A stretch of DNA of 12,445 bases from Alkalinema sp. CAN_BIN05 (GTDB lineage: Bacteria > Cyanobacteriota > Cyanobacteriia > Leptolyngbyales > Leptolyngbyaceae), in NCBI GenBank assembly GCA_026786325.1, contig JAJAYH010000338.1, positions 1 through 12,445 on the forward strand. The letters run 5' to 3'. How positions within the stretch are numbered: the stretch's first letter is position 1; every line of letters starts with the position of its first letter. Positions 1-6,809 of this stretch are shown here, one piece after another. The notes beneath the pieces were generated by a model, which had not been told where the DNA came from, made no database searches, and was given only the letters and a program-made list of their open reading frames with translations. Position numbers and translations under genes: made by a program.

Positions 1-2075
1 ACTTTAACTCCGTCAACCCATTACGAATCGAACTGAATACACCCCACGGTAAAATTGTCGCTCATAGCATTGTGCATAGTATGGGTGCCATAGCGATCCT
101 AGAAATCGAGTTTGGACAACGCACACCCGGTCAAGCCAATCTATCCGAACGAGACGATCTGACCTATTTCGATTTTTACCGACAGGTCAAAGCGCCCATT
201 GAAGCCTTGCAAAAAGTGGCAAACTTTGATGAACTATGCACCCAATTAGTCACCAACGTCCGCCACATTACTGGATTCGATCGGGTCATGATCTACCGCT
301 TTGCTCCGTCTGGATCTGGAGAAGTAATTGCCGAAGCCCTGCGTCCCGACATGGTGCCTTATTTGGGATTGCACTATCCCTCGTCTGATATCCCCAGGCA
401 AGCGCGACACCTTTATACCCTAAATCACCTGCGTCTCGTTCCAGATGCTATCTACACCCCTGTTGCTCTTGTTCCTACAATCAATCCCATCACACAGGCT
501 CCCCTAGATTTGAGCTGGTCTGTGTTGCGGAGCGTTTCCCCCCTTCATATTGAGTATATGCAAAATATGGGAGTGCGAGCGTCGATGTCGATTTCGTTAA
601 TGCGCGACCGCCAACTGTGGGGACTGATTGCCTGTCATCACAGCGAACCAAAACTGATCCCCTACTTTCTGCGCACCGTATGCGAATTTATCGGTCAGAT
701 GGGCGCATTTGAAATAAAGGCCAAAGAAGACCTTAAAGATCGAGACTATCAGATCGAACTCAATGCCCTCAAAACATCCTTTTTTAAGTCTATTTCCCAA
801 CAATCGGATGTTTTAGCTGCCTTAACTCAAACTCCTACGGATTTATTGAATTTAGTCGGAGCAACTGGCGCGGTCATCTGTTTCCAAGATGAATTAGTGG
901 TTTTAGGTAAGACCCCCAGTCAAGATGTTCTCAAGCCCCTAATTGCCAGTTTAATTTCCCGTTTGCAAACTGATGATATTGTGCAGAGCGTTTGTTTAGC
1001 CAAAGATTACCCAGATGCGAAATCTTACTGCAAAGTTGCTAGTGGTCTCCTCGCAATGGCAATCGCCAGCACTCAAAATTTTTATATCCTGTGGTTCCGT
1101 CCAGAAGTGAGTCAGACCGTAACTTGGGGCGGTAATCCTAATAAGCCAGAAATAGTTGATGATAAAGGCGAAGTGCAACTTTTTCCCCGGAAATCTTTTG
1201 CCGCGTGGCAGGAAAATGTGCGACATACCTCCTTACCGTGGAAACTTTGCGAATACGAAGCCGCTCTAGAACTTCGCAATGCGATTATTCACGTGACTTT
1301 ACGTCATGCCGCCGAACTTTCCAAACTAAATATTGAGTTAGAACGCAGCAATATCGATCTGGACTCCTTTGCCTATGTCGCTTCCCACGATCTCAAGGAA
1401 CCACTACGCGGAATTCATAACTACTCCAGTTTCTTAATGGAAGACTATGGCGAAATTCTGGATGCCGAGGGCGTATCCAAACTCCAAACGCTTACTCGCC
1501 TCACCCGCCGCATGGAACTTTTAATAGACTCCTTGCTGCATTATTCGCGGTTGGGACGTTCTGAACTTGCTAATATTCCGATCGATCTAAATGTCTTAGC
1601 CCAGGAAGTTCGAGATCTATTCAAAATCACTAGCGCTGATGGTTTGGATATCACCATAAATCTCCTACCGACCATTGTTGGCGATCGTTCTCAAATCAGT
1701 GAACTACTCACAAATTTAGTCAGTAATGCCATCAAATACAACGACAACCCGCTCAAAAAAATCGAAATTGGCTGTCTGGACTCGGAGGCCATTCAGTGTC
1801 TGCAACGAGAACGTCCCCAACTTGATATTCGATCGGGTTCCCAGATTATTTATGTCCGAGACAATGGGATCGGCATCGATCGATCGCATTTTGATGACGT
1901 GTTTCAGATTTTTAAGCGGCTGCATACCCGTGACGAGTATGGCGGAGGGACTGGGGCAGGTCTGATGATCGTTAAGAAAATCGTCGATCGACATGGCGGG
2001 AAGATATGGATCGAATCAACATTAGGACATGGCACTACATTCTACGTTTCGGTTCCAGCATTAGAAAATAATTAA
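1..2075 (+). CDS. cphB: CphB-like phytochrome histidine kinase, 5' truncated by the window edge
   Basis: Bilin-binding photoreceptor kinase that senses red/far-red light and phosphorylates a response regulator in the cytoplasm. The frame is open from base 3, so the true start lies upstream. The first ~35 visible residues are the end of the PAS domain, so roughly 75-80 residues are probably missing against a typical ~765-aa family member. Numbering from the codon at 72: GAF about 43-215, with YPSSDIP (102-108) and GLIACHH (184-190); PHY about 255-405, with tongue motif PRKSF (372-376); HisKA with phosphoacceptor His439 in ASHDLKEPLRG; HATPase with N box SNAIKYND, G1 box DNGIGID and G2 box GGGTGAGLMIVKK. 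The residue before conserved His159 is Leu158 (codon 543-545), where Cph1 has its bilin-binding Cys. Known CphB and bacteriophytochromes instead attach the bilin to a Cys upstream of the PAS domain; that part is not visible. The kinase motifs look intact. The symbol rests on this Leu and the following regulator. Confidence 0.93.
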   Translation, partial: FNSVNPLRIELNTPHGKIVAHSIVHSMGAIAILEIEFGQRTPGQANLSERDDLTYFDFYRQVKAPIEALQKVANFDELCTQLVTNVRHITGFDRVMIYRFAPSGSGEVIAEALRPDMVPYLGLHYPSSDIPRQARHLYTLNHLRLVPDAIYTPVALVPTINPITQAPLDLSWSVLRSVSPLHIEYMQNMGVRASMSISLMRDRQLWGLIACHHSEPKLIPYFLRTVCEFIGQMGAFEIKAKEDLKDRDYQIELNALKTSFFKSISQQSDVLAALTQTPTDLLNLVGATGAVICFQDELVVLGKTPSQDVLKPLIASLISRLQTDDIVQSVCLAKDYPDAKSYCKVASGLLAMAIASTQNFYILWFRPEVSQTVTWGGNPNKPEIVDDKGEVQLFPRKSFAAWQENVRHTSLPWKLCEYEAALELRNAIIHVTLRHAAELSKLNIELERSNIDLDSFAYVASHDLKEPLRGIHNYSSFLMEDYGEILDAEGVSKLQTLTRLTRRMELLIDSLLHYSRLGRSELANIPIDLNVLAQEVRDLFKITSADGLDITINLLPTIVGDRSQISELLTNLVSNAIKYNDNPLKKIEIGCLDSEAIQCLQRERPQLDIRSGSQIIYVRDNGIGIDRSHFDDVFQIFKRLHTRDEYGGGTGAGLMIVKKIVDRHGGKIWIESTLGHGTTFYVSVPALENN

Positions 2076-2102
2076 ATTAAGATTAGAGTCTGCTAGTATC
2101 CC

Positions 2103-2118
2103 CTACGTATAAACGTAG
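2103..2118 (+). terminator. Small hairpin behind the phytochrome gene, possible weak terminator
   Basis: A perfect inverted repeat, CTACGT - ATAA - ACGTAG, begins 28 bases after the phytochrome stop codon and is followed by TATTTCC. The 6-bp stem is short and the T-run is poor, so termination is only a possibility. It lies just outside the MITE-like element that starts at 2129. Confidence 0.25.
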
Positions 2119-2128
2119 TATTTCCTAA

Positions 2129-2332
2129 GAGGGTATTTGAAAAGGTTTTCCGTTGGTATCAAAAGACCCGATCCCCCTAAATCCCCCTTAGTAAGGGGGA
2201 CTAAGAGTTGAATTCTAGTTCCCCTTAATAATGGGGACTAAGAGTTGAATTCTAGTTCCGGTTACCCCTTATTAAGGGGGCTAGGGGGATCGGGTCTCAA
2301 GTGTCACAACCTTTGACTTTTCAAACGCCCTC
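2129..2332. mobile_element. MITE-like non-autonomous element with TAA target duplication
   Basis: A 204-bp element without coding capacity. Its outer ends are inverted repeats: GAGGG(TA)TTTGAAAAG at the left (from 2129) matches the reverse complement of CTTTTCAAA(CG)CCCTC at the right (to 2332), differing only at the two bracketed bases. It is flanked by direct TAA trinucleotides at 2126-2128 and 2333-2335, as expected of a 3-bp target duplication. A second, inner inverted repeat pairs 2164-2179 (AGACCCGATCCCCCTA) with 2282-2297 exactly, and runs of CCCCCTTA / TAAGGGGG extend it. The whole element could fold into a long hairpin. A 3-bp TNA duplication with GAG ends resembles the IS1031 group of the IS5 family, which is my inference; no transposase is present here. 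It sits between the phytochrome and its likely response regulator. Confidence 0.75.
2196..2269. repeat. Two tandem copies of a 37-bp unit inside the MITE
   Basis: The 27 bases at 2196-2222 recur exactly at 2233-2259 (both start GGGGACTAAG and end TTCTAGTTCC). The period is 37 bp; the remaining 10 bases of each unit (2223-2232 and 2260-2269) differ. Perfect identity over 27 bp suggests a recent internal duplication in the loop of the element. Confidence 0.85.
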
Positions 2333-2365
2333 TAACCCAAATTTACCATTGAGATCAGGCTATGT

Positions 2366-2830
2366 ATGAATTCTTCTGACCCCCATAACCCATCCTATCT
2401 CCAACCACCGCTGATACTAGTCATAGAGGATAGCAGCGAAGATTTCGAGGCTCTCGATCGCTCCTTTCGGCAGTCCTCTGTTAAGATTCGATTGCATCGA
2501 TCTCAAACTGGTAAACAAGCCCTAGAATATCTAGAGAAATGCCTCATCGAAAAGCAAGTTTACCCAGAAAACGTTCCTGCTTTGATCTTGCTAGACTTAA
2601 ATCTACCCGGCATGAAGGGGCAAGATGTGTTGCAGTCCATTAAACAAAATCCACTCCTGTACTACATTCCCACGGTAATCTTGACGACATCTCTCAATCT
2701 CAAGGATATCCATGAATGCTATCGCTTGGGAGCAAATAGTTATTTAGTCAAAAAGATGGAATGGAAAAGCTTTAAGCAGTCTATGCACATCATGGTTGAG
2801 TATTGGTTGAATACCGTCACATTACCTTAA
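2366..2830 (+). CDS. Rcp-type single-domain response regulator
   Basis: A stand-alone receiver domain of 154 aa, the usual size for cyanobacterial Rcp1/RcpA/RcpB proteins that take phosphate from a phytochrome kinase. Receiver landmarks are all present: acidic pair Glu21-Asp22 (VIEDSSED), phosphoacceptor Asp77 in LLDLNLPG, Thr107/Thr108 in ILTTS, and the conserved Lys129 in LVKK. There is no DNA-binding output domain, so it probably acts as a phosphate shuttle or by protein contact. The ATG at 2366 has a weak AGG six bases upstream; the ATG at 2362 is in another frame and stops after five codons. It follows the phytochrome in the same direction, and the pair matches known cph-rcp arrangements, but here a MITE-like element lies between them. 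I infer partnership with the phytochrome; the kinase at 3296 is an alternative partner. Confidence 0.93.
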   Translation: MNSSDPHNPSYLQPPLILVIEDSSEDFEALDRSFRQSSVKIRLHRSQTGKQALEYLEKCLIEKQVYPENVPALILLDLNLPGMKGQDVLQSIKQNPLLYYIPTVILTTSLNLKDIHECYRLGANSYLVKKMEWKSFKQSMHIMVEYWLNTVTLP

Positions 2831-2888
2831 CTTTTTTAGAGCCGATCGTCTCAATCTAAAAGATCTGAACGTTGGGGATGTGCAATTT

Positions 2889-2951
2889 AATAAGGTACCA
2901 ATAAAATACGGTTGAAGTCCTGTCCTTCAGTTGTTTAACTGGTACTTTATT
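2889..2951 (+). other. Long-armed hairpin between the response regulator and the next kinase
   Basis: AATAAGGTACCA (2889-2900) pairs with TGGTACTTTATT (2940-2951) with one G-T mismatch. Inside it TGAAG (2913-2917) pairs with CTTCA (2925-2929) around a 7-base loop. The right arm runs into TTTTC, so it could be a leaky terminator after the regulator gene or a structured leader of the kinase gene. No known RNA family is recognised. The rest of the 201-bp gap shows nothing clear. Confidence 0.35.
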
Positions 2952-3031
2952 TTCATTCTCGCCCTTTATACAATTAGGATGTCGTTTTTGAATATGAATA
3001 TTTGTTGGTTGTAAAACTTTGAGTTTTTATT

Positions 3032-3277
3032 ATGATGTTAAAGAAAAAATTTGTAATTTTAGTCCTTGATGATTGTCATGAAGATTCACAAACTTATCAG
3101 CGCTTTCTGGAGCGCGATCGTATAAACTCCTACGAAATGCATCCAGCTTATTATGCTGGAGAAGCGCTACAGTTTTGTGAGACCCAATGGCCGGATTTAA
3201 TAGTATTAGATTTCCTATTACCCGACCTCAATGGTATTCAATTTATTGATGCACTTGAGGCGATCGCAAATGGCTAA
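3032..3277 (+). CDS. N-terminal receiver fragment of an interrupted receiver-GAF-histidine kinase
   Basis: 81 codons forming the first two thirds of a response-regulator receiver: acidic pair Asp13-Asp14 in LVLDDCHED and phosphoacceptor Asp60 in IVLDFLLPDLNG. The frame ends at TAA 3275-3277 right after EAIANG. The codons after the stop, in the same frame and without any base shift, read PLPAILVMTGQGDEE, which is precisely the next part of a receiver (beta-4 strand with the conserved Thr). This is therefore a nonsense codon inside one gene spanning 3032-4777, not a natural protein end. Any sense codon one base from TAA would restore a protein of about 581 residues. Alone, this fragment lacks the conserved Thr and Lys and probably does not fold. 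It could be a recent pseudogenisation, a readthrough site or a sequencing error. The ATG pair at 3032/3035 has no clear ribosome binding site. Confidence 0.8.
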   Translation: MMLKKKFVILVLDDCHEDSQTYQRFLERDRINSYEMHPAYYAGEALQFCETQWPDLIVLDFLLPDLNGIQFIDALEAIANG

Positions 3278-3295
3278 CCCCTTCCAGCTATTTTA

Positions 3296-4777
3296 GTGAT
3301 GACGGGTCAAGGAGACGAAGAAGTTGCTGTGAACTTCATGAAAAAAGGCGTGCAAGATTATCTAATCAAAAATAAAGTCACCGAGACCGATTTTCAACAA
3401 ACTATTCAACGTATCTTAGATCAAGTCCAATTACGCCGATCGCTTGAACTCCAGCAAAAGTGGCAACTTGCAATCTCGAAAGTATCTCTACTCATTCGCC
3501 AATCGCTCGACATAGACGAAATTCTCAACACAGCCGTTTCAGAAGTTAGAGATTTCTTATCTTGCGATCGGTCAGTTGTATATCAATTTGAACCCAACTG
3601 GGCGGGAAATATCGTGGCGGAAGCGGTTTCTTCTCCCTGGCGCGCCTCTTTAGGAGATAAAATCATTGATACCTGCTTTGAAGAGACTAAGGCACTAATG
3701 TATGCGCAGGGCCGTAAAAAAGCGATTGACGATATTTACAAAGCAGATTTGTCGGAATGTCATATCGGTTTATTAGAGGCGTTTCAAGTGCGGGCAGTTC
3801 TAATCGTCCCGATCTTACTGACTCTCGACCGCTCTGTCAGTCTGCCCAAACTTTGGGGACTCCTAATTGTCCACCAATGTCAGAACCCACGTCAATGGAC
3901 AGACGGAGAGGGTTTGTTTTTAGAGCAGATCGCAGTTCAACTGGCAATTGCCATTCACCAGTCAGAACTTTTGCAACAGCTAAATCAGGAATTAGCCCAG
4001 CGATCGCGAGCAGAACAAAATTTACGTAACCAGACTCATATCCAAGGAAAGTTAATTCAAGATTTAGCAAAATCCACAACGCTTTTAGAAATACGAAACC
4101 GAGATCTCGATACGTTTGTGGCGTTTGCCTCCCACGATCTGCGGGCACCCCTAAGGGGAATCAAGAACTTAGTAATTTGGTTATTGGAAGATCTAGCTGA
4201 TGTCATCAATCCAGACTCGCAAAAGAAATTCGATCTGATGACATCGAGAGTTCATGGTATGGAAGTCCTACTGAACGATTTATTGCAGTATGCCCAAATA
4301 GGGCGTATAGAATTTAATCCGACAAATGTTGGCATTGAAGAACTTTTACGCGACATCATCAATGAATTAGACATACCGATCGATTTTACAATTCATATCG
4401 CCCCAGAAATGCCAAATCTGGTCGCAGACTACAGGGCTTTGTATCAGGTTTTTGTTAACTTAATACAAAATGCAGTTAAGCATCATACTCGCAACGATGG
4501 AAGAGTTGAGATTGTCGCCACACGTCAAGGGGATTTCTATAGATTTGATGTAATAGACGATGGCCCAGGAATTCTGCTAGAGCATCAACAAAATATTTTT
4601 CAAATTTTTAGAACCTTTGGTAACCCCGATAACCGCAATAACACCGGAGTTGGATTAGCGATCGTTAAAAAGATTGTTGAACTTCAAGGTGGAACAATTA
4701 CCATTGAGTCGAATGGATATAGTGGGACAATTTTTCGGTTTACTGTGCCTCTAGTTTACTTGAACTCATTGAATTGA
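3296..4777 (+). CDS. DXCF-type cyanobacteriochrome histidine kinase, downstream part of the interrupted gene
   Basis: Residues 1-45 are the end of the receiver domain cut by the TAA at 3275 (MTGQGDEE, and Lys25 in LIKNK). A GAF domain follows at about 65-225, then a coiled linker to 265, then HisKA with His280 in ASHDLRAPLRG, and HATPase with N box IQNAVKHH, G1 box DDGPGI and G2 box NNTGVGLAIVKK. The GAF domain carries the canonical bilin-attachment Cys155-His156 (SECHIGLLEAFQVRA, Cys codon 3758-3760) and a DTCF motif at 125-128 (Cys127, codon 3674-3676). This pair defines DXCF cyanobacteriochromes, which usually respond to blue/violet and green/teal light. It is thus probably a cytoplasmic photoreceptor kinase. 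GTG 3296 is only the first possible restart after the stop; ATG 3299 and ATG 3338 are alternatives and none has a clear ribosome binding site. Kinase motifs are intact, so loss of function is not proven. A plain GAF without chromophore remains possible. Confidence 0.85.
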   Translation: MMTGQGDEEVAVNFMKKGVQDYLIKNKVTETDFQQTIQRILDQVQLRRSLELQQKWQLAISKVSLLIRQSLDIDEILNTAVSEVRDFLSCDRSVVYQFEPNWAGNIVAEAVSSPWRASLGDKIIDTCFEETKALMYAQGRKKAIDDIYKADLSECHIGLLEAFQVRAVLIVPILLTLDRSVSLPKLWGLLIVHQCQNPRQWTDGEGLFLEQIAVQLAIAIHQSELLQQLNQELAQRSRAEQNLRNQTHIQGKLIQDLAKSTTLLEIRNRDLDTFVAFASHDLRAPLRGIKNLVIWLLEDLADVINPDSQKKFDLMTSRVHGMEVLLNDLLQYAQIGRIEFNPTNVGIEELLRDIINELDIPIDFTIHIAPEMPNLVADYRALYQVFVNLIQNAVKHHTRNDGRVEIVATRQGDFYRFDVIDDGPGILLEHQQNIFQIFRTFGNPDNRNNTGVGLAIVKKIVELQGGTITIESNGYSGTIFRFTVPLVYLNSLN

Positions 4778-4916
4778 ATCGTTTGGCTTAAACAAATCCT
4801 CAAAATCAGCTTGAAAAACCGTCAGTAAATTTAGTAAATCTACCGACAATACAAGTAGATGTACTTGCAGAAAATACTTAGCGCATATAGCCACGCTGCA
4901 CAATCTCCCTATTCAC

Positions 4917-5141
4917 CTACTCCAAATCAAATTCCTGATCTAGAGTTCCAATCGTTATCCACTCATCTTCACCAATCGGCATAGCAATTCGATCGATCGC
5001 CTTAGACTCAGCAGAACTTGAAACAAATTGATTTTCCCGTCGCAATTTCTCAGCGATCGCCTCACGCAGCCAACCCATCCGCCCACACAAGGGGAAGGGA
5101 CGGAAGATACTCAAAGACCAGCTATAGGCCATCGAAACCAT
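4917..5141 (-). CDS. Hypothetical 74-aa protein directly behind the glycosyltransferase
   Basis: I do not recognise this ORF. Its ATG (5139-5141) lies five bases after the stop codon of the upstream glycosyltransferase on the same strand, so translational coupling is plausible. A second ATG at 5132 is an alternative start. The N-terminal third is aromatic and hydrophobic (MAYSWSLSIFRPFPLCGR), followed by an amphipathic charged stretch (REAIAEKLRREN) and an acidic C-terminus (GEDEW to DQEFDLE). No signal peptide and no known motif is visible. Base composition and CGATCG content resemble its neighbours. Small size keeps the call uncertain. Confidence 0.5.
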   Translation of the reverse strand: MVSMAYSWSLSIFRPFPLCGRMGWLREAIAEKLRRENQFVSSSAESKAIDRIAMPIGEDEWITIGTLDQEFDLE

Positions 5142-5146
5142 TCTAA

Positions 5147-6265
5147 TTAAACTGAATGTAAATTCAACAATTTCTTAAGTTGAACCGCGATCGCACTCTT
5201 ATCAAAAATGGTCAAACATTCCGATCGCAAATACTCACCATCCGATCGTCGATCGTCGCCCTTGAGCATTTCTATTGTTGCGGTTGCCACTGCATCCGGA
5301 TCTCGGTGTGGGACTTGCCAGCCAAGTCGTCCATCTTGCAGCGGATCTGCCGCCCCATCAGCATCACCTGACAACACCGGAACCCCGCAGGCCATCGCTT
5401 CCAGATATACAATTCCAAATCCTTCCTGGGAAGGCATGATATAGGCATCGGCGAGATTATAATGTTTGACTAAATCGACATCTGCAACAAATCCGGCAAA
5501 AACAACCCGGTTCTCCATACCTAAGTCTTCCGCAAGCTTTGCCAAACGTGGCTGATCGTCGCCCCGCCCAACAACCAGATATTTTACGTTAGGAAACTGT
5601 GTCGCGATCGTCGGTAACGCCCGAATGGTCACATCCACGCCCTTGTAGGGATCCCCCGACCACAACCGCGCAACCGTCATTAATACTTTATTATTTTCAA
5701 ACCCATAATGATGGATCAAAAGCGCATCCTTCGCTTGAGGCTGAAATACTCGACCATCTACCGCACAATAAAGGAATTCCACCTTATTCGATTCAATTTG
5801 ATTTGATGCACAAAGCCGATCGCGGGAATAACGGCTAATGGTCCAAATTTTGTGACTCGCTTGTAATGCTTTTTGTTGGGATGGGCTGAGCGGTTCCCAG
5901 ACTTCTTTTCCGTAGGTCAACAGAGTAAACGGAATCCCCAATGGTTTACAAATGGCATGGATGATTGGAGCCAGATTGATGTGACCGCAGTAGATGTGAG
6001 TGGGGCGCGATCGAATCATGTAGGCCAGTAGAGCCGCAATGAGTTTAAGACGAGAAAGGTTTGGGGAAGTGGTTTTGAAATAATGAAACTTGAGCCGTTC
6101 TGACTCGTAGCGATTCTCCATAGTGTGACTATCACGTAATAAAAATACGTCTGCCTTCGTCTCGTCTAGTGCCGAAGGTAATGCGTCTAAAATATCGCGA
6201 ACGTAAGATTGAATACCCCCTTCACAGGACAAAATCTCTAGGAAAATAAAGGCAATGCGGGACAT
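5147..6265 (-). CDS. Family 4 (GT-B) glycosyltransferase
   Basis: Probably transfers a sugar from an activated nucleotide-sugar donor to a glycan or lipid acceptor at the inner membrane; the substrate cannot be read from sequence. It has the N-terminal Rossmann half with the glycine loop EGGIQSYVRD, and the C-terminal donor-binding half beginning at TVARLWSGDPYKG (residues Arg200 and Lys208). The retaining-enzyme EX7E motif is EGFGIVYLE (Glu281 and Glu289), followed by AMACGVPVLSGDADG. At 372 aa the length is usual for the GT4 family. I take the ATG at 6263-6265, giving MSRIAFIFLEIL; the frame is open to a TTG at 6283, but that would add an atypical six residues. There is no clear ribosome binding site. 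It heads a probable two-gene unit with the 74-aa ORF. No polysaccharide cluster surrounds it. Confidence 0.9.
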   Translation of the reverse strand: MSRIAFIFLEILSCEGGIQSYVRDILDALPSALDETKADVFLLRDSHTMENRYESERLKFHYFKTTSPNLSRLKLIAALLAYMIRSRPTHIYCGHINLAPIIHAICKPLGIPFTLLTYGKEVWEPLSPSQQKALQASHKIWTISRYSRDRLCASNQIESNKVEFLYCAVDGRVFQPQAKDALLIHHYGFENNKVLMTVARLWSGDPYKGVDVTIRALPTIATQFPNVKYLVVGRGDDQPRLAKLAEDLGMENRVVFAGFVADVDLVKHYNLADAYIMPSQEGFGIVYLEAMACGVPVLSGDADGAADPLQDGRLGWQVPHRDPDAVATATIEMLKGDDRRSDGEYLRSECLTIFDKSAIAVQLKKLLNLHSV

Positions 6266-6385
6266 GGCAAGGTTTAGACACAAGAGTAGTGGGGAGTTTG
6301 GGAAATTATCGAGTCCGATCGTTCCTCAACTCCACCGTAGCCATCATGCCCACAATCAAGCCGCTACTATCGCAATAAGCTCCGA

Positions 6386-6670
6386 CTAGGAAGGCTTCCG
6401 GGCCGACTTAATCATGCGAACCAGCGTCGTGTGGGCATCTTCAGAATGCTCTAAGGTATGGTCAAATAAAACCCGCAACGGCGTAGGTGTGCCATTTACC
6501 TCAGCCGTTAGGTCCATGCCAATAGGATCGATCGCAACCATGGTCGCAGAAGTAGCATCGGCGGACTTTCCATAAACTTTGGCATAAAGCAGGACGGCTT
6601 CTTCGTGGTCATCATTCATATGGGCGCAAATTCGATTGCTGATAGCAGGGGTAATTGGGTCGGCAGCCAT
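6386..6670 (-). CDS. DUF2470 domain protein
   Basis: A 94-aa protein that consists almost entirely of one DUF2470 domain: an N-terminal helix with ICAHMNDDHEEAVLLYAKVYG (His17, Asn19, Asp20, Asp21, His22), a central strand region AIDPIGMDL, and a C-terminal region RVLFDHTLEHSEDAHTTLV. This domain occurs at the C-terminus of HugZ-like haem-binding or haem-degrading proteins and as free-standing small proteins in cyanobacteria and plastids; the role of the free-standing form is not established here. The ATG at 6668-6670 is preceded by AGGA eight bases upstream. The frame is open to 6811, but that extension would run through the divergent promoter region and overlap the opposite gene, so I reject it. 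Confidence 0.85.
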   Translation of the reverse strand: MAADPITPAISNRICAHMNDDHEEAVLLYAKVYGKSADATSATMVAIDPIGMDLTAEVNGTPTPLRVLFDHTLEHSEDAHTTLVRMIKSARKPS

Positions 6671-6712
6671 TATTAAAGTCCTAGGTTTGATTTCATCTGT
6701 CCCCAGTTTACC

Positions 6713-6744
6713 AAAATTTGACTTAAGCAAAATCTGACTTAACA
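6713..6744. promoter_or_regulatory. Tandem 16-bp repeat and possible promoter between divergent genes
   Basis: Two adjacent 16-bp copies, AAAATTTGACTTAAGC (6713-6728) and AAAATCTGACTTAACA (6729-6744), agree at 13 of 16 positions. They lie in the 139-bp gap between the DUF2470 gene (-) and the YciO-like gene (+). TTGACT at 6718-6723, a 17-base spacer and AACAAT at 6741-6746 could be a sigma-70 promoter for the plus-strand gene. A direct repeat overlapping it could be an operator or binding site; no regulator is known. No equally good minus-strand promoter was seen. Confidence 0.35.
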
Positions 6745-6809
6745 ATCTCGCGATCGTCGCAAGTTTGACGCTATTGTCTGAAGGTATTGTCCAATCATCT
6801 AATTTTATC

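Noticed and set aside
1716..1994. Minus- and plus-strand ORFs inside the phytochrome ATPase domain.
   Set aside because: They are shadows in other frames; the kinase N, G1 and G2 boxes are all in the main frame.
2165..2296. Possible CRISPR-like or rho-independent terminator array from the CCCCCTTA/TAAGGGGG runs.
   Set aside because: The symmetry, terminal inverted repeats and flanking TAA fit a transposable MITE better; there are no regular spacers and no terminal T-run.
4766..4894. Minus-strand frame of 42 codons starting at a GTG, with a plausible-looking leucine-rich peptide (VDLLNLLTVFQADFEDLF).
   Set aside because: It has no ATG and no ribosome binding site, overlaps the kinase 3' end, and I recognise no family. 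A frameshifted tail of the 74-aa ORF was considered, but nothing joins them.
6306..6407. Minus-strand open stretch after the DUF2470 gene reading like protein (EAFLVGAYCDSSGLIVG).
   Set aside because: A stop lies directly before it and the first possible start codons are deep inside. DUF2470 proteins normally end where this gene ends, so it is probably chance.
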